DNA from: Amarolinea aalborgensis
Lineage (GTDB): Bacteria; Chloroflexota; Anaerolineae; SSC4; Amarolineaceae
DNA length: 64,000 nt
Direction of reading: 5' to 3'
NCBI RefSeq assembly: GCF_900491745.1
Contig: NZ_UETR01000015.1
Span: 25,924-89,923 of the forward strand
The notes below the pieces were generated by a model. The model ran no database searches and was not told where the DNA came from. It was given only the letters and a program-made list of their open reading frames with translations. Made by a program: the position numbers and the translations under genes. Below, in pieces: positions 44,256 through 54,531 of this stretch (position 1 is the stretch's first letter; each line of letters starts with the position of its first letter).

Positions 44256-44353
44256 GAAAAAATGCTCCTATCGAATCAGCGTGAGACCGAAGATCAGAGA
44301 TCGGCGGCCTGCCGCGCAACTTTTTGCTGTCCTGTAAATTTCTGTTTGTTCGC

Positions 44354-45094
44354 CTACATGGTTATTTCATCAGGTCCGATGATCGTCAGCACGAATCCGC
44401 CGCGTAGGCTCCACCACCCGTGCATGACGGCGCTGGCGGGGGCAGCGGGCGTGAAGGTGACTTGAAACGATTTCCATACGCCCTCGGCCGGCTGATCAAG
44501 ATCAAACTGGCATTCCACCCGCCGCGTGTCCACAGTCAAACCCAGCTTGACGGCTTTCAGCGCCGCTTCTTTGGCGCTCCAGATTGCGGTGGTCAGGGTG
44601 TCACCCCATACCGGCGCTGCGGCCTGCACCTGCCGTGCTTCCGCGTCGGTGAAAAATGTCTCCACGAAATTCCATGCGCGCGGCCGCACACGTTCGATGT
44701 CCACGCCAATGACCTGCGTGGTCACTGCGCAGAAGGCCCATTCTTCACAATGGCTAATGGTCAAACAGGCCGCCAGCCGGCGACGCGTCGAGGTCGCGTG
44801 GCGCGCCAGGTGATGGGTAGGGTGCTGCTCGTGCAATTCGACAAAGGGCGATCCGTCTTCTTCATTCTTGATTTCGATGCTGTCCAGAGCCATGCGTTGA
44901 CTTGTGGTTTCCACAAGAAATCGCTGCACCAGGTGCTTGGCTGTCCAGCGTCCAAGCAGCCAGTCGTGACGGCGCTTGGGCGTGCGCAGCGCGTGAAAAT
45001 GCTCGAGCTCGGACGCGCTCAGCAGACCCGGGGGCGGCTGACCGCGTTCCAGGACGGGGTGCGCGCCGGTGGATTGAACAAGCCAGTAAATCAT
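44354..45094 (-). CDS. Sfp-type 4'-phosphopantetheinyl transferase
   Basis: This 246-residue two-lobed PPTase contains 'LTISHCEEWAFCAVTTQVIGVDIERVRPR', where 'GVDIE' supplies the Mg-binding Asp and Glu, and 'WSAKEAALKAVKLGL', the conserved K-E-A-x-x-K. 'LLGRWTAKHLVQRFL' marks the N-terminal lobe. It transfers the phosphopantetheine arm from CoA onto carrier domains, presumably those of the neighbouring giant synthase. ATG 45094 is chosen over an upstream GTG (45133) because it gives the usual N-terminus; neither has a strong ribosome-binding site. Confidence 0.88.
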   Translation of the reverse strand: MIYWLVQSTGAHPVLERGQPPPGLLSASELEHFHALRTPKRRHDWLLGRWTAKHLVQRFLVETTSQRMALDSIEIKNEEDGSPFVELHEQHPTHHLARHATSTRRRLAACLTISHCEEWAFCAVTTQVIGVDIERVRPRAWNFVETFFTDAEARQVQAAAPVWGDTLTTAIWSAKEAALKAVKLGLTVDTRRVECQFDLDQPAEGVWKSFQVTFTPAAPASAVMHGWWSLRGGFVLTIIGPDEITM

Positions 45095-45136
45095 GGATGG
45101 ATCCGGATCTGGCGCAGCAAAACGACGGCCCACAGC

Positions 45137-46003
45137 TCAATCATCGCCGCTGTCTGGATCGCTGACTCCCATGGCCCGCAAACGTGCCTGCAAGCGCGCC
45201 AGCCGCGTTTCCGCATCCTCGGCGCGCTGCCGCTCAGCCTCGGCGCGCTGCCGCTCAGCCTCTTCGTGCCGTAGGACGAGTTTGCCATCCGCCGTGTAGA
45301 AACGCAGCCAGGCAGTATCCAGCGCGTGATAGCGACCATACCAATGACCGATCCACAGGTTGAGGGCTTCACTCCATAGCCAGCCCTGGGCATTGGGCTG
45401 CAAAGCCACGTAGGCATCACCGTGCAAATGCCAGCCCATGAGCGTCTTCGTTTCTGGATCGTAGCAGAAGTAATCTGGCGTGCGGAAGGTGTGCGCGTAC
45501 AGGTCTTTCTTGGTGGTCAGGTCGTTATTGCGTGTAGATGCTGACATCAGTTCGATGATGAGATCGGGATAGCGGCCATTTTCTTCCCAGACCACCCAGG
45601 CCTCGCGCCCGTACGAGCCGTCTACATTGAGAACGACGTAGAAATCTGGCCCTTTGTAGTCACGATGGCGCACTTGCGCCAGGCTGTAGTAGATAAACAT
45701 GTTGCCGCCAGCGTAGAAATCGGTGCGCTGACGCCAGGCGTAGTGGATCAGTTCCAGGAAAAAGGCAATTTGTGCCAGGTGCCAGGGCGATTCCAAGGGT
45801 TCACCATCCTCTGTTGGCAGTTCTAGCAGGTCTCCGTGAGTCTTCAGCAGTTCGAAAAGTTCACGGTCGCCGACGGTCGGCCGCGAACGGGAAGGAACCC
45901 AAATGAAATTGGATCCATCTCCCCACCCGTCCCCATTCGTGGGCACGGGTAGGTCTGACCGGGTCATCACGTCAGCCCCCACCTCCTCAGCCGTTTGTTG
46001 CAT
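45137..46003 (-). CDS. Uma2-family (DUF820) putative endonuclease-like protein
   Basis: This 288-residue protein of the Uma2/DUF820 PD-(D/E)xK-like superfamily contains 'GPDFYVVLNVDG', 'GRYPDLIIELMSASTRNNDLTTKKDLYAHTFRTPDYFCYDPETKTLMGW' and a coiled-coil tail. The tail is built from a short tandem repeat (ERQRAEAERQRAED), a DNA-level 18-bp duplication. Uma2 proteins are abundant in cyanobacteria and Chloroflexota, but their function is unclear. The ATG at 46003 follows GGAGAAAG; the longer open frame upstream is unlikely. It sits inside the lipid cluster without an evident role in it. Confidence 0.8.
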   Translation of the reverse strand: MQQTAEEVGADVMTRSDLPVPTNGDGWGDGSNFIWVPSRSRPTVGDRELFELLKTHGDLLELPTEDGEPLESPWHLAQIAFFLELIHYAWRQRTDFYAGGNMFIYYSLAQVRHRDYKGPDFYVVLNVDGSYGREAWVVWEENGRYPDLIIELMSASTRNNDLTTKKDLYAHTFRTPDYFCYDPETKTLMGWHLHGDAYVALQPNAQGWLWSEALNLWIGHWYGRYHALDTAWLRFYTADGKLVLRHEEAERQRAEAERQRAEDAETRLARLQARLRAMGVSDPDSGDD

Positions 46004-46187
46004 CGTCTTTCTCCGCTTGGCAGTCCATTGTTCGGTGCAGATTTGACTCAGCCGCGCCTGGTGCGATCCTGGCGTTTTTCTGCAAAAACGCCCATGCGGG
46101 GGCGCCACGATCATGCGCCAGCGTTGTCGCCCCAAGTATAGCCCCAGCCGCGGCTGTCGTCAATCCCTTGCGCGGGGGCAGGGGTGA

Positions 46188-46224
46188 CAAGACTTCGGAA
46201 GTCTACCAGACTTCCGAAGTCTTG
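46188..46224. repeat. 17-bp perfect hairpin between the Uma2 and synthase genes
   Basis: CAAGACTTCGGAAGTCT and its exact complement flank a 3-base loop, just past the stop of the giant synthase (46238). No T-run follows. It may act as a transcript end or belong to a dispersed palindrome family. Confidence 0.7.
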
Positions 46225-46237
46225 CTTGCTCCACTGC

Positions 46238-49200
46238 TTACGCCAGAATTGCTTGCAGCGGCGCCAGCAGATCAGCGCTGACGCTGCCGGGCATGGGTAC
46301 AGTCCGGTAGCCGCGCATGTCCACGTAGACGTTGCCGCTCTCGTCTACGACGACGGCGTCGAAGGATTTGCCGCCATCCACCGGCGTTACGCATGCGTAG
46401 AGCCGCTGGCCGTTGGCCTGCTCCGGCTGGCGATAGGCTGTAACCCGCCCAATCGCCATCGGCAGCGCCATGACGCCGGTTGTCGCCATTTCCCAAATGC
46501 CCGCGGTTTGGAAGCAGAACTCGATCAGCCGCGGCGCCATCACGGTTTCGGCCGTGTCCGGCGCGGTGTTGGGCGGCAGGAGGTGCGTCATCCGACCGAC
46601 CACAACGCCGCCTGCCATGCCGACCTCATCCAGCACCTGGTAGGCCGGGCCGTGGAAGTAGATCTTGTAGATGTCAGCCGCGGCGACGGTCTTGCCAATC
46701 GGCGCCGGCAGGCTGGCGACCGTGGGTGACTCCAGCTCGGCTGCCGTCAGCCGCACATCGGCCGTGAAGTGAACCTTAACCTGCGGAGGCAGCTCTGGCT
46801 TGGGCGCCGGCGTGGCGCCGGTCAGCGTGGTGTGCGCTACGATCTCCCCGTTGGCGCCGGCGCGAGCCGTTGCCTCCAGGTACAGCGTGCGCGGCTGGTG
46901 GCGGAAGAACTTGAACGGCGCCATGAACTGCTCATTCTCGATCGCAGCCACCTGGTAGCCGGGGAAGAGGAGCGTCGCCAACTCGGCAAAGCTCTCCGTG
47001 CCCATCACGCCAGGCAGGACGGGGACGCCGTCAATTCGATGATCGAACAGGAAGGGCTGCGCGTTCGGATCGAGGGTGGTTTCCACCTCCAGGCCGCCGT
47101 AGAGCCGCGCCGCCTTCACCACGCCAATCATCGGCAGCGGTCGCTGGCGTTTCGCCAACATCGCCTGAACCTTGTCTACATCCAGGCCGCCGGTCACGTC
47201 TTGTTCACTCATCAGCGCGCCCAGCCGCTGGCCGACGACGATTTCGCCTCTGAACGCGCTGTAGGTCAGCTCGCGGCGGATCGTGGGGACGCCCACTTCG
47301 GGCGGCAGCATATCAATGCCCAACATCTCCATGACCTTGGGCACCGAGCCGCGCGTCGCCATGCCAATGCTGCCCCACGCCGTCCAGTCCAGGGCAATGC
47401 CGCGGGTCTGGGGACGCCAGGCCTTCATGCTGCTGCTGATTTTGCACAGCAGGTCATTGGCCGCGCTGTAGTCGCTCTGCGCGGCGTTGCCGAAGCGGCC
47501 GGCCACTGAGCTGAAGACCACGGTGGCGCCAATCGGCATTCCCGTCGCGGCCTTAAGCAGGTTGAAGAACCCGTCCGCCTTGACGTCGTAGACCAGGGCG
47601 AACTGGTTTGGTTCCTTGTCCGGCAGCGGTTTGTCAATCAGCAGGCCGCCGGCGTGCAGAAGCACATCAATGCGCCCGTATCGCTGGCGAATGTCCGCCA
47701 CCACCGCGGCCACCGACTCTCCGTCGAGCAGATTGATGCTGTGGTAGTGCGCGGTGCCGCCGGCCGCTTCCACGGTTTCGATCGCACGCAGCGCGGCTTC
47801 GTTACGCTCGATGGTGATGATCTGTTTGTCAATTTCCACGGGCGTTGGCTTCTTGCCGGCGGCGCGGGCACGTTCGATCAGCGCCTTCTTCAGCGCTTCT
47901 TTGTCGCTGCGGAAAAGGCGGATGTCTTCATCGTCGCGCTGCGGCGGCGGCACGACATCCAACAGATAGAAGATCCCTTCGCTGGCGACCGCCAGATCGG
48001 TGGTGATGGCGCTGGTGATGCCGCCGGCTGCGCCCGTGACCACAAATACCGTTTCCTTGCCCAAGGTCAGGCCAGCGCTGCCGTCACGCGCAGGCAGCAC
48101 TTGCAGGGTTGGCGAGTAGCGGACGCCGTCCCGGTAACCGACCTCGATGACGCCGGGGTCGAACAGTGTTTCTGCAATCAGGGCCTCGGCTGGCTCTGCG
48201 GTCTTGCGGCTGGCGTCGAAGTCCACCGCTTTGACCAGCGCCTGCTCACGCTCGCGCTTGAAAGCCTTGCTGAAACCGACCACGCCGCCGCCGAGCGGCG
48301 CCAATGCGCCCTCCGGGCCGTAGCCGTGCAATCCGCCCAGGCGTACGCCCGCCACCAGGAAGTTGGCCGGGCCGCTGACCGCCTGGAACAACGCGCGCAT
48401 CGTGGCGTAGAGGTTCTTGACCCGCACGCGGTTAGCTTCGCGCCAGGCCGCCAGGTCCATTTCTTCCAGCCCTGGCTCAGCGTCAAGCGCCGGCAGCCAA
48501 TAGACGCCCTGGATGGGGCCGGCCGCCAACCAGTCTTGCAGCTGCCCAACGAGCGCATCCATCGCCGGCGCATCTTCCAGCACCAACACGGTCACGCCGC
48601 GCTTCTGCAAGCGGCTGACCAGGGCCTTGCCCACTCCGCCCTTGTCCATCATCACGACGACGCGACTGCTCGCATCGAGCGCCACGCCGGTCGGCTTGCA
48701 GAACTCCAACGCGGGCCGCACTGATGGCACCACCACACGCCGCGGCGCTCTTTCCGACTCTTCTAGTGTGCCGAAGGTCTTGACGATGGCTTTGGGCTTC
48801 GGCGGAGGGGGGACTGAGATTGGAGACTGGAGATTGGAGACCGTGCCTGGCGCCGCGGCCATCGCACCCTGCCCCGTGACCTGATCTCTGGTCTCTGGTC
48901 TCTGCTCTCCGGCCAAATCCGGCCGATTCGACAGCACGAACTGGATCACGCTCGCCAGGGTGGGGTAGTCGCGCAGCTTGATGTCATCGCGCCGCGGGAT
49001 GTCAAAGGCCTGGCGAATGGCGGAGAAGGTCTCGGCCTGCTTGACCGTGTCAATGCCCAGGTCGGCCTCCATGTCCAGCTCCAGGTCCAGCATATCCTGC
49101 GGATAGCCGGTTTTTTCGGCAACCACCGTCAGCACCTTGTCCGTCACCGTTGATCGGAGATCGGAGGTGGTTGAGACCGGAGATCTGAGATCGGAGATCT

Positions 49201-52200
49201 GGCTTGGCGCGGTTGCCGCACCCTGCCCCGTGGCCTGGTCTCTGGTCTCTGTTCTCTGGCCTCCCGCGAGGTCTGGCCGGTTCGACAGCACGAACTGGAT
49301 CACACTCGCCAGGGTGGGGTAGTCGCGCAGTTTGATGTCATCGCGCCGCGGGATGTCAAAGGCCTGGCGGATGGCAGCGAAGGTCTCGGCCTGCTTGACC
49401 GTGTCAATACCCAGGTCGGCCTCCATGTCCAGCTCCAGATCCAGCATATCTTCGGGGTAACCTGTCTTCTCCGCAACCACGGTCAAAACCTTGCCAGTGA
49501 CCTGAGATCGGAGATCAGAGGATGCTGCGACCGGAGATCGGAGATCGGAGATCGGGCTTGGCGCCGCGACGCTCGTCGGCGCGGCCGTCGGACTCTGCCC
49601 CGTGGCCTGGTCTCTGGTCTCTGGTCTTCGGTCCTCCGCCAAATCCGGCCGGCTCTCGCGCACGAAATCTACCACGCGCTTGAGCGTGGGGTAGTCGCGC
49701 AGCTTGACCTCGTCGCGGCGCGGAATATCGAACGCCTCCCGGATGGCGGCGAAGGTCTCGGCCTGCTTGACCGTGTCAATGCCCAGGTCGGCCTCCATGT
49801 CGAGTTCCAGATCGAGCATGTCCTGCGGATAGCCGGTCTTGTCCGCAACAATGGCAAGCACTTTGTCCACAATCGGCGATCCGGCTGCGGAGGTGACTGA
49901 GATTGGAGATTGGAGATTGGAGACTGGGCCTGGCGCCGCGACGCTCGTCGGCGCGGCCATCGGACTCTGCCCCGTGGCCTGGTCTCTGGTCTCTGGTCTT
50001 CGGTCCTCTGCCAAATCGGGCCGGCTCTCGCGCACGAAATCCACCACGCGCTTGAGCGTGGGGTAGTCGCGCAGCTTGACGTCGTCACGGCGTGGAATGT
50101 CGAACGCCTCCCGGATGGCGGCGAAGGTTTCGGCCTGCTTGACCGTGTCTATGCCCAGGTCAGCCTCCATGTCCAGCTCCAGGTCGAGCATGTCGCTGGG
50201 GTAGCCGGTCTTCTCAGCCACAATCGCAAGGACTTTGTCAATCACCGGAGATCGGAGGTCGGAGATTGGGCTTGGCGCCGCGACGCTCGTCGGCGCGGCC
50301 ATCGCACCCGGCCCCGTGGCCTGATCTCTGGTCTCTGATCTCTGCTCTTGGACCTCTGGCCTTTGCTCTGCCGCCAAATCCGGCCGGCTCTCGCGCACGA
50401 AATCCACCACGCGCTTGAGCGTGGCATAATCGCGCAGCTTGATGTCGTCGCGGCGCGGAATACCGAAGGCATCGCGCACGGCGGCGAAGGTTTCGGCCTG
50501 CTTGACCGTGTCAATGCCCAGGTCCGCCTCCAGGTCGAGTTCCAAGTCAAGCATATCGCTCGGATAGCCGGTCTTTTCAGCCACCAAGGCCAGGACCCGT
50601 TCGACGACGGTATCTTTGGCGGGCGCGGCCGGCGCTTCAACCATCACCGGCGCTGGCGCTGGCGCCGCAGGCGCGACAGGCTGGGTGACTGACGCTACAG
50701 GCGCGACAGGCTGGGTGATTGGCGCCGCAGGCGCGACGGGCTGGGCGACTGGCGCTGCAGGCGCTGGTGGAGTCTCGCTGGGGGCAGGTTTTGGCGCAAG
50801 CGGTGCAGGCGGCGGGGCCGTCACGGCCGGGGGCGCCGCAATGGCTGGCGCTGCAGGCGGCGCGATGACCATCGGCGCCGGCATTGGGTGAGCTACGCCC
50901 GCGCCATCGCCGGCAGCCAGCGTACGCACGACAGGGCCGGTGCCCACACGCCAGGTGCTCGGCGCGGGTTGGCGCATGGGAGCTGCTTCGCTGCGGATGC
51001 GCAGCACGCGCTTGACCACCTCGGTTTCGGCGCGATCGTAACCGCTGACGTCCTCCAGCCAACGCTGGTAGAGCGCCTTGTTGTCGGTGCGATCGAACGC
51101 GCCGGGGATGCGCCGCGTCAGGGTCATGGCAATCTGCGAGCCAAAGCCGGCCGCCAGGTGCAGCGCGTACTGCACCGGGTAGCGGCCGCCGCGGCTGAGA
51201 TTGAGCATGCCCAGGTCTGGATCCACTTCCTTGAAGTTGGGCACGGGCGGTACGATCCCGTACTCCAGAATCTTGACCGCGATCACGTCCTCGACGCCGA
51301 CCCCCATCGGGTGGCCGGTGAAGCCCTTCGTGTTCGCCATAATGATTTGGTTGGTGACATCGCCGAAGGTGCTGCGCAGCGCGATGACCTCGGCGGCGGC
51401 GCTGCCCCCGCGGGCCGGCGTGAAGGTTTCATGTGACATGAAGACCATCTGCGGCGCCATCGTGCGGCGGTCTACGCCGAAGCGACGCTCGGCTGCGATC
51501 ACCAGGTTGTTCATCACCAGGGCAATGTGGTCTACGTCCAGACGGGTGCCGTGGAAGGCGCTGTTGTTGGTCTCGCTGCTCAGCAGTTCAACGATGCCGC
51601 GCATCCCGCGCTCGCGCACCGCGTCTTCGCTTTCCACGACCAGGGCGCACGCGCCCATGCCCAGGAGGGTGCCGTGGCGGCGACGGTCGAACGGCAGCGC
51701 TGCTTCTTCCACTTTATCGTCGGTGGCAGCCGCGCCGGTTGCCAGGAAGCCCGCGCCCACCCATTCCATCAGGTTGTCGCTGGTCACGTCGTCCGCGCCG
51801 ACCACGATCACGCGCCGGCAGCGGCCGCCGCGAATCCAGTCCTCGGCAATAGACACGCCTTGCGCGGTGCTGGCGCACGCGGCGTTGACCTGGGTGTTAG
51901 GCCCACGCGCGCCGATGTATTCGGCGAACTGGCTGTGGCCCATGGCCAGGATGCGGAAGAGGAAGCGACGGTCGAAGACGTACGGTTCTCGCGCCAGATC
52001 GTCGCGCGCGGCGTTGATGCGCCGGTCTAGTTCCAGTAGGGCCTGGTTCTCATTGACGTAGCCGCGCAACGCTTGCAGCATCTCCAGATGGTGCAGGCGC
52101 TCTTGCCAGAGGTAGTAACGCCTCATCTCATCGGCGAAACGGTCGCCGCCGGGGAAGGCGCTGGCAAAGATGATGCCGGTTTCGTCGCGCAGACTCTCCG

Positions 52201-54526
52201 GCAGCATCCAGCGGTCGGGCAGGTAGCGGCCTGTGCTGGTGCGCTTCCAGGTTTGAACCAATGGAATGCCGGCTTCGCGCAGCGCGTCCAGGCCGGCAGC
52301 CATCGCCAGTTGGGTGGTGATATCCAGCGCCTCCACCAGCTTGTCCGGCACGCCGTACTCTTCGCTCAGGTCGAAGCTGCCTGCGCGGCCGGCCAGCTTG
52401 ATCACTTCACCGGAATCGGTGATGGTCTCGAAGCTGCCGCTGCCATCTGCAGCCTTGACCACACGGGTGACGTGTTTTTCGGCCATGACGCGACGGAAAC
52501 GTTCGGGGATCAGGTCCACAAACTGTTCGCCGCGCAGGATGCGCAGTGCGTTGTCTGGGTCCATCACCGATTTGTTGACGCCCGGAAGTCCAAGTCCGGT
52601 GCCGCTGATGACGATGGAGCCTTGCGGCGCGTCGTTGCGGTCGAAGGTCTTGGGCGCCGGCTGAGCCATCGTTTGCATCATCTGGGCAAACATCTGGCCC
52701 ATCATCTGGAAGGCTTGCGCCGGAGGAAGGGACGGCATGTTGGGCATGGCAAAATCCTGTTCGATTGGCATGGTCGCAGCAGCAGGCGCCGAAGGCGCGG
52801 CCGCCGCACTAACCGATGACGCCGGCGCGGGCACGGAAGCTTCCGCCGCGGCGTTCGGTTTCTGGTCTCTCAGTTCCCAGGCCGGCTGGTTGGCAGTCAA
52901 ACCGTAACCAGCCGCATACAGCCCGCACAGCGCCTGGTTGAAACTTGGCAGCTCGCCGGTCTTGGGATGATTGGTGAAGAGCGAAACGACATCAGGCTTG
53001 CTGCCCAGGACGTCGTCCACCAGGCCTTTGAGCGCCTTTTTGGCGCCGACTTCGACGAAGGTGCGCGCGCCTGCCGCGTAGAGCGTCTCCAAGCCCTTGA
53101 TCCACTGCACGGGCGAGGCGATTTGCAATTCTAGCAGGTCCTTGATGCCTTCGACATCATTGGGATAGAACTCGCCGTAGACGTTGCCGACCAGCGGCAG
53201 GTGCGGCGGGGAGATGCGCAGGCGGTTCAGCACCTGGCGCAGCGGTTTGCTGGCCGGGGCCACAATGCGTGTGTGGAAGGCGTGGCTGACCGGCAGGCGC
53301 ACCGCCTGATAGCCCATGCCGTTGAAGACGCCGATGGCCTCTTCCACGGATTTGCTCTCGCCGCCAATCACCGATTGACTGTAGCTGTTGATGTTGGCCG
53401 CGACCACATAGCCCTTGATCTTCGGCAGCGTCTCTTCGATCACGCTGTACGGCGCCATGACTGCGGCCATCCAGCCGTTGTCGCCCATGCTGACCTTGGT
53501 CATCTCGCTGCCGCGCGCGGCTGCAGCTTCCAGCGCGTCCGCAAAAGGCATGATGCCTGCGGCAATCAGTGCGCCATATTCGCCGAGCGAGTGGCCCATG
53601 ACCATGTCTGGGTACTGCCCGTACGTTGCCAGCAGTTTATAGATAGCAGTGTCAATCGTCAGCATGGCCGGCTGCGTGATCGCGGTCTGCATCAGGTCGC
53701 GCTCGACGCGTTTCATGGCCTCGGGATCATGGCTGTCCACGAAGATGTAGCTGGTGAGCGGTTTGCCCAGGATGGGCGTCATCACGCGGTCGCCCTCGGC
53801 AAAGACCTCGGCCACCACCGGATCGGCCGCAGCCAGCTCACGCCCCATGTTGGCATACTGGCTGCCCTGACCCGGGAAGAGGAAGGCTACCTTGCCCGGT
53901 TTGGGGCCGCTGCCGCGGAAGACGCCCTGGCCCTGCAGCGCCTTCCAGGCCGCGGCGTTGTCAAAACCGGCGGCCTTACGCGCTTTGCCCAGCCGGTCGA
54001 GCAGCTCATCGGCCGCGCCAAAGTCAATGACCAGGCGCTCCTGCGCGGTCAGGTCGGCCGCGGCGGGCGGCGCGATGGGCGGCGTCCAGCCATCTTCGAC
54101 GCGACGCCACAGCGCATCGAGTTTATCCTTGAGCTCAACCGGCGACGCCGCGCCCACCGCCAGGATACCGCGCAGCGGCGTCTTGGTCGGCGCGTGTAGG
54201 GTGACGGGGCCTGCGCTGGCCGGCGGCGCCGCGGTTGCGGCCGCGCTGGCGGCTGGCTGCGCCTGGCTGCTGGGGACGTTCACGCCAGCATAGGTCGCCG
54301 CTTCGCGACCCAAAGCGCCCGGCACATGCTCTTCCACCACGACATGGAAATTCGTGCCGCCAAAGCCATACGCGCTCACCCCGGCCCGACGTGGGCCGTG
54401 GGCCGGCTGCGGCCAGGCCTGCAGGTCGTGGTTGACGAAGAATGGCATGGCTTCGAAATGGAGGTTCGGATTGGGCTTCTGTGCATTGAGCGTGGGCGGC
54501 AGCACCTTGTCGTACACCGCCATCAC
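46238..54526 (-). CDS. Giant PUFA-synthase-like protein, downstream part (AT-KS-ACPx5-KR-DH)
   Basis: This 2762-residue frame begins inside the C-terminal part of a ketosynthase ('VYDKVLPPTLN', 'AYGFGGTNFHVVVEE') and continues the gene at 54532. Domains in order: acyltransferase (about 53910-52930, 'GHSLGEY'); a second ketosynthase with a long insertion (about 52620-51090, 'NAACASTAQG', 'GFTGHPMG'); a Pro/Ala linker; five ACPs (about 50590-48900), each with 'DLGIDTVKQAE'; ketoreductase ('VVTGAAGGITSAI', 'SDYSAANDLL', about 48750-47150); hot-dog dehydratase ('FLFDHRIDGVPVLPGVMG', 'YFHGPAYQVLDEV', about 47080-46250). The layout is like PfaA of polyunsaturated fatty acid synthases plus an extra KS. 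Every ACP has Thr where the modified Ser is expected. The product is unknown. Confidence 0.93.
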   Translation of the reverse strand: MMAVYDKVLPPTLNAQKPNPNLHFEAMPFFVNHDLQAWPQPAHGPRRAGVSAYGFGGTNFHVVVEEHVPGALGREAATYAGVNVPSSQAQPAASAAATAAPPASAGPVTLHAPTKTPLRGILAVGAASPVELKDKLDALWRRVEDGWTPPIAPPAAADLTAQERLVIDFGAADELLDRLGKARKAAGFDNAAAWKALQGQGVFRGSGPKPGKVAFLFPGQGSQYANMGRELAAADPVVAEVFAEGDRVMTPILGKPLTSYIFVDSHDPEAMKRVERDLMQTAITQPAMLTIDTAIYKLLATYGQYPDMVMGHSLGEYGALIAAGIMPFADALEAAAARGSEMTKVSMGDNGWMAAVMAPYSVIEETLPKIKGYVVAANINSYSQSVIGGESKSVEEAIGVFNGMGYQAVRLPVSHAFHTRIVAPASKPLRQVLNRLRISPPHLPLVGNVYGEFYPNDVEGIKDLLELQIASPVQWIKGLETLYAAGARTFVEVGAKKALKGLVDDVLGSKPDVVSLFTNHPKTGELPSFNQALCGLYAAGYGLTANQPAWELRDQKPNAAAEASVPAPASSVSAAAAPSAPAAATMPIEQDFAMPNMPSLPPAQAFQMMGQMFAQMMQTMAQPAPKTFDRNDAPQGSIVISGTGLGLPGVNKSVMDPDNALRILRGEQFVDLIPERFRRVMAEKHVTRVVKAADGSGSFETITDSGEVIKLAGRAGSFDLSEEYGVPDKLVEALDITTQLAMAAGLDALREAGIPLVQTWKRTSTGRYLPDRWMLPESLRDETGIIFASAFPGGDRFADEMRRYYLWQERLHHLEMLQALRGYVNENQALLELDRRINAARDDLAREPYVFDRRFLFRILAMGHSQFAEYIGARGPNTQVNAACASTAQGVSIAEDWIRGGRCRRVIVVGADDVTSDNLMEWVGAGFLATGAAATDDKVEEAALPFDRRRHGTLLGMGACALVVESEDAVRERGMRGIVELLSSETNNSAFHGTRLDVDHIALVMNNLVIAAERRFGVDRRTMAPQMVFMSHETFTPARGGSAAAEVIALRSTFGDVTNQIIMANTKGFTGHPMGVGVEDVIAVKILEYGIVPPVPNFKEVDPDLGMLNLSRGGRYPVQYALHLAAGFGSQIAMTLTRRIPGAFDRTDNKALYQRWLEDVSGYDRAETEVVKRVLRIRSEAAPMRQPAPSTWRVGTGPVVRTLAAGDGAGVAHPMPAPMVIAPPAAPAIAAPPAVTAPPPAPLAPKPAPSETPPAPAAPVAQPVAPAAPITQPVAPVASVTQPVAPAAPAPAPVMVEAPAAPAKDTVVERVLALVAEKTGYPSDMLDLELDLEADLGIDTVKQAETFAAVRDAFGIPRRDDIKLRDYATLKRVVDFVRESRPDLAAEQRPEVQEQRSETRDQATGPGAMAAPTSVAAPSPISDLRSPVIDKVLAIVAEKTGYPSDMLDLELDMEADLGIDTVKQAETFAAIREAFDIPRRDDVKLRDYPTLKRVVDFVRESRPDLAEDRRPETRDQATGQSPMAAPTSVAAPGPVSNLQSPISVTSAAGSPIVDKVLAIVADKTGYPQDMLDLELDMEADLGIDTVKQAETFAAIREAFDIPRRDEVKLRDYPTLKRVVDFVRESRPDLAEDRRPETRDQATGQSPTAAPTSVAAPSPISDLRSPVAASSDLRSQVTGKVLTVVAEKTGYPEDMLDLELDMEADLGIDTVKQAETFAAIRQAFDIPRRDDIKLRDYPTLASVIQFVLSNRPDLAGGQRTETRDQATGQGAATAPSQISDLRSPVSTTSDLRSTVTDKVLTVVAEKTGYPQDMLDLELDMEADLGIDTVKQAETFSAIRQAFDIPRRDDIKLRDYPTLASVIQFVLSNRPDLAGEQRPETRDQVTGQGAMAAAPGTVSNLQSPISVPPPPKPKAIVKTFGTLEESERAPRRVVVPSVRPALEFCKPTGVALDASSRVVVMMDKGGVGKALVSRLQKRGVTVLVLEDAPAMDALVGQLQDWLAAGPIQGVYWLPALDAEPGLEEMDLAAWREANRVRVKNLYATMRALFQAVSGPANFLVAGVRLGGLHGYGPEGALAPLGGGVVGFSKAFKREREQALVKAVDFDASRKTAEPAEALIAETLFDPGVIEVGYRDGVRYSPTLQVLPARDGSAGLTLGKETVFVVTGAAGGITSAITTDLAVASEGIFYLLDVVPPPQRDDEDIRLFRSDKEALKKALIERARAAGKKPTPVEIDKQIITIERNEAALRAIETVEAAGGTAHYHSINLLDGESVAAVVADIRQRYGRIDVLLHAGGLLIDKPLPDKEPNQFALVYDVKADGFFNLLKAATGMPIGATVVFSSVAGRFGNAAQSDYSAANDLLCKISSSMKAWRPQTRGIALDWTAWGSIGMATRGSVPKVMEMLGIDMLPPEVGVPTIRRELTYSAFRGEIVVGQRLGALMSEQDVTGGLDVDKVQAMLAKRQRPLPMIGVVKAARLYGGLEVETTLDPNAQPFLFDHRIDGVPVLPGVMGTESFAELATLLFPGYQVAAIENEQFMAPFKFFRHQPRTLYLEATARAGANGEIVAHTTLTGATPAPKPELPPQVKVHFTADVRLTAAELESPTVASLPAPIGKTVAAADIYKIYFHGPAYQVLDEVGMAGGVVVGRMTHLLPPNTAPDTAETVMAPRLIEFCFQTAGIWEMATTGVMALPMAIGRVTAYRQPEQANGQRLYACVTPVDGGKSFDAVVVDESGNVYVDMRGYRTVPMPGSVSADLLAPLQAILA

Positions 54527-54531
54527 GGCCT

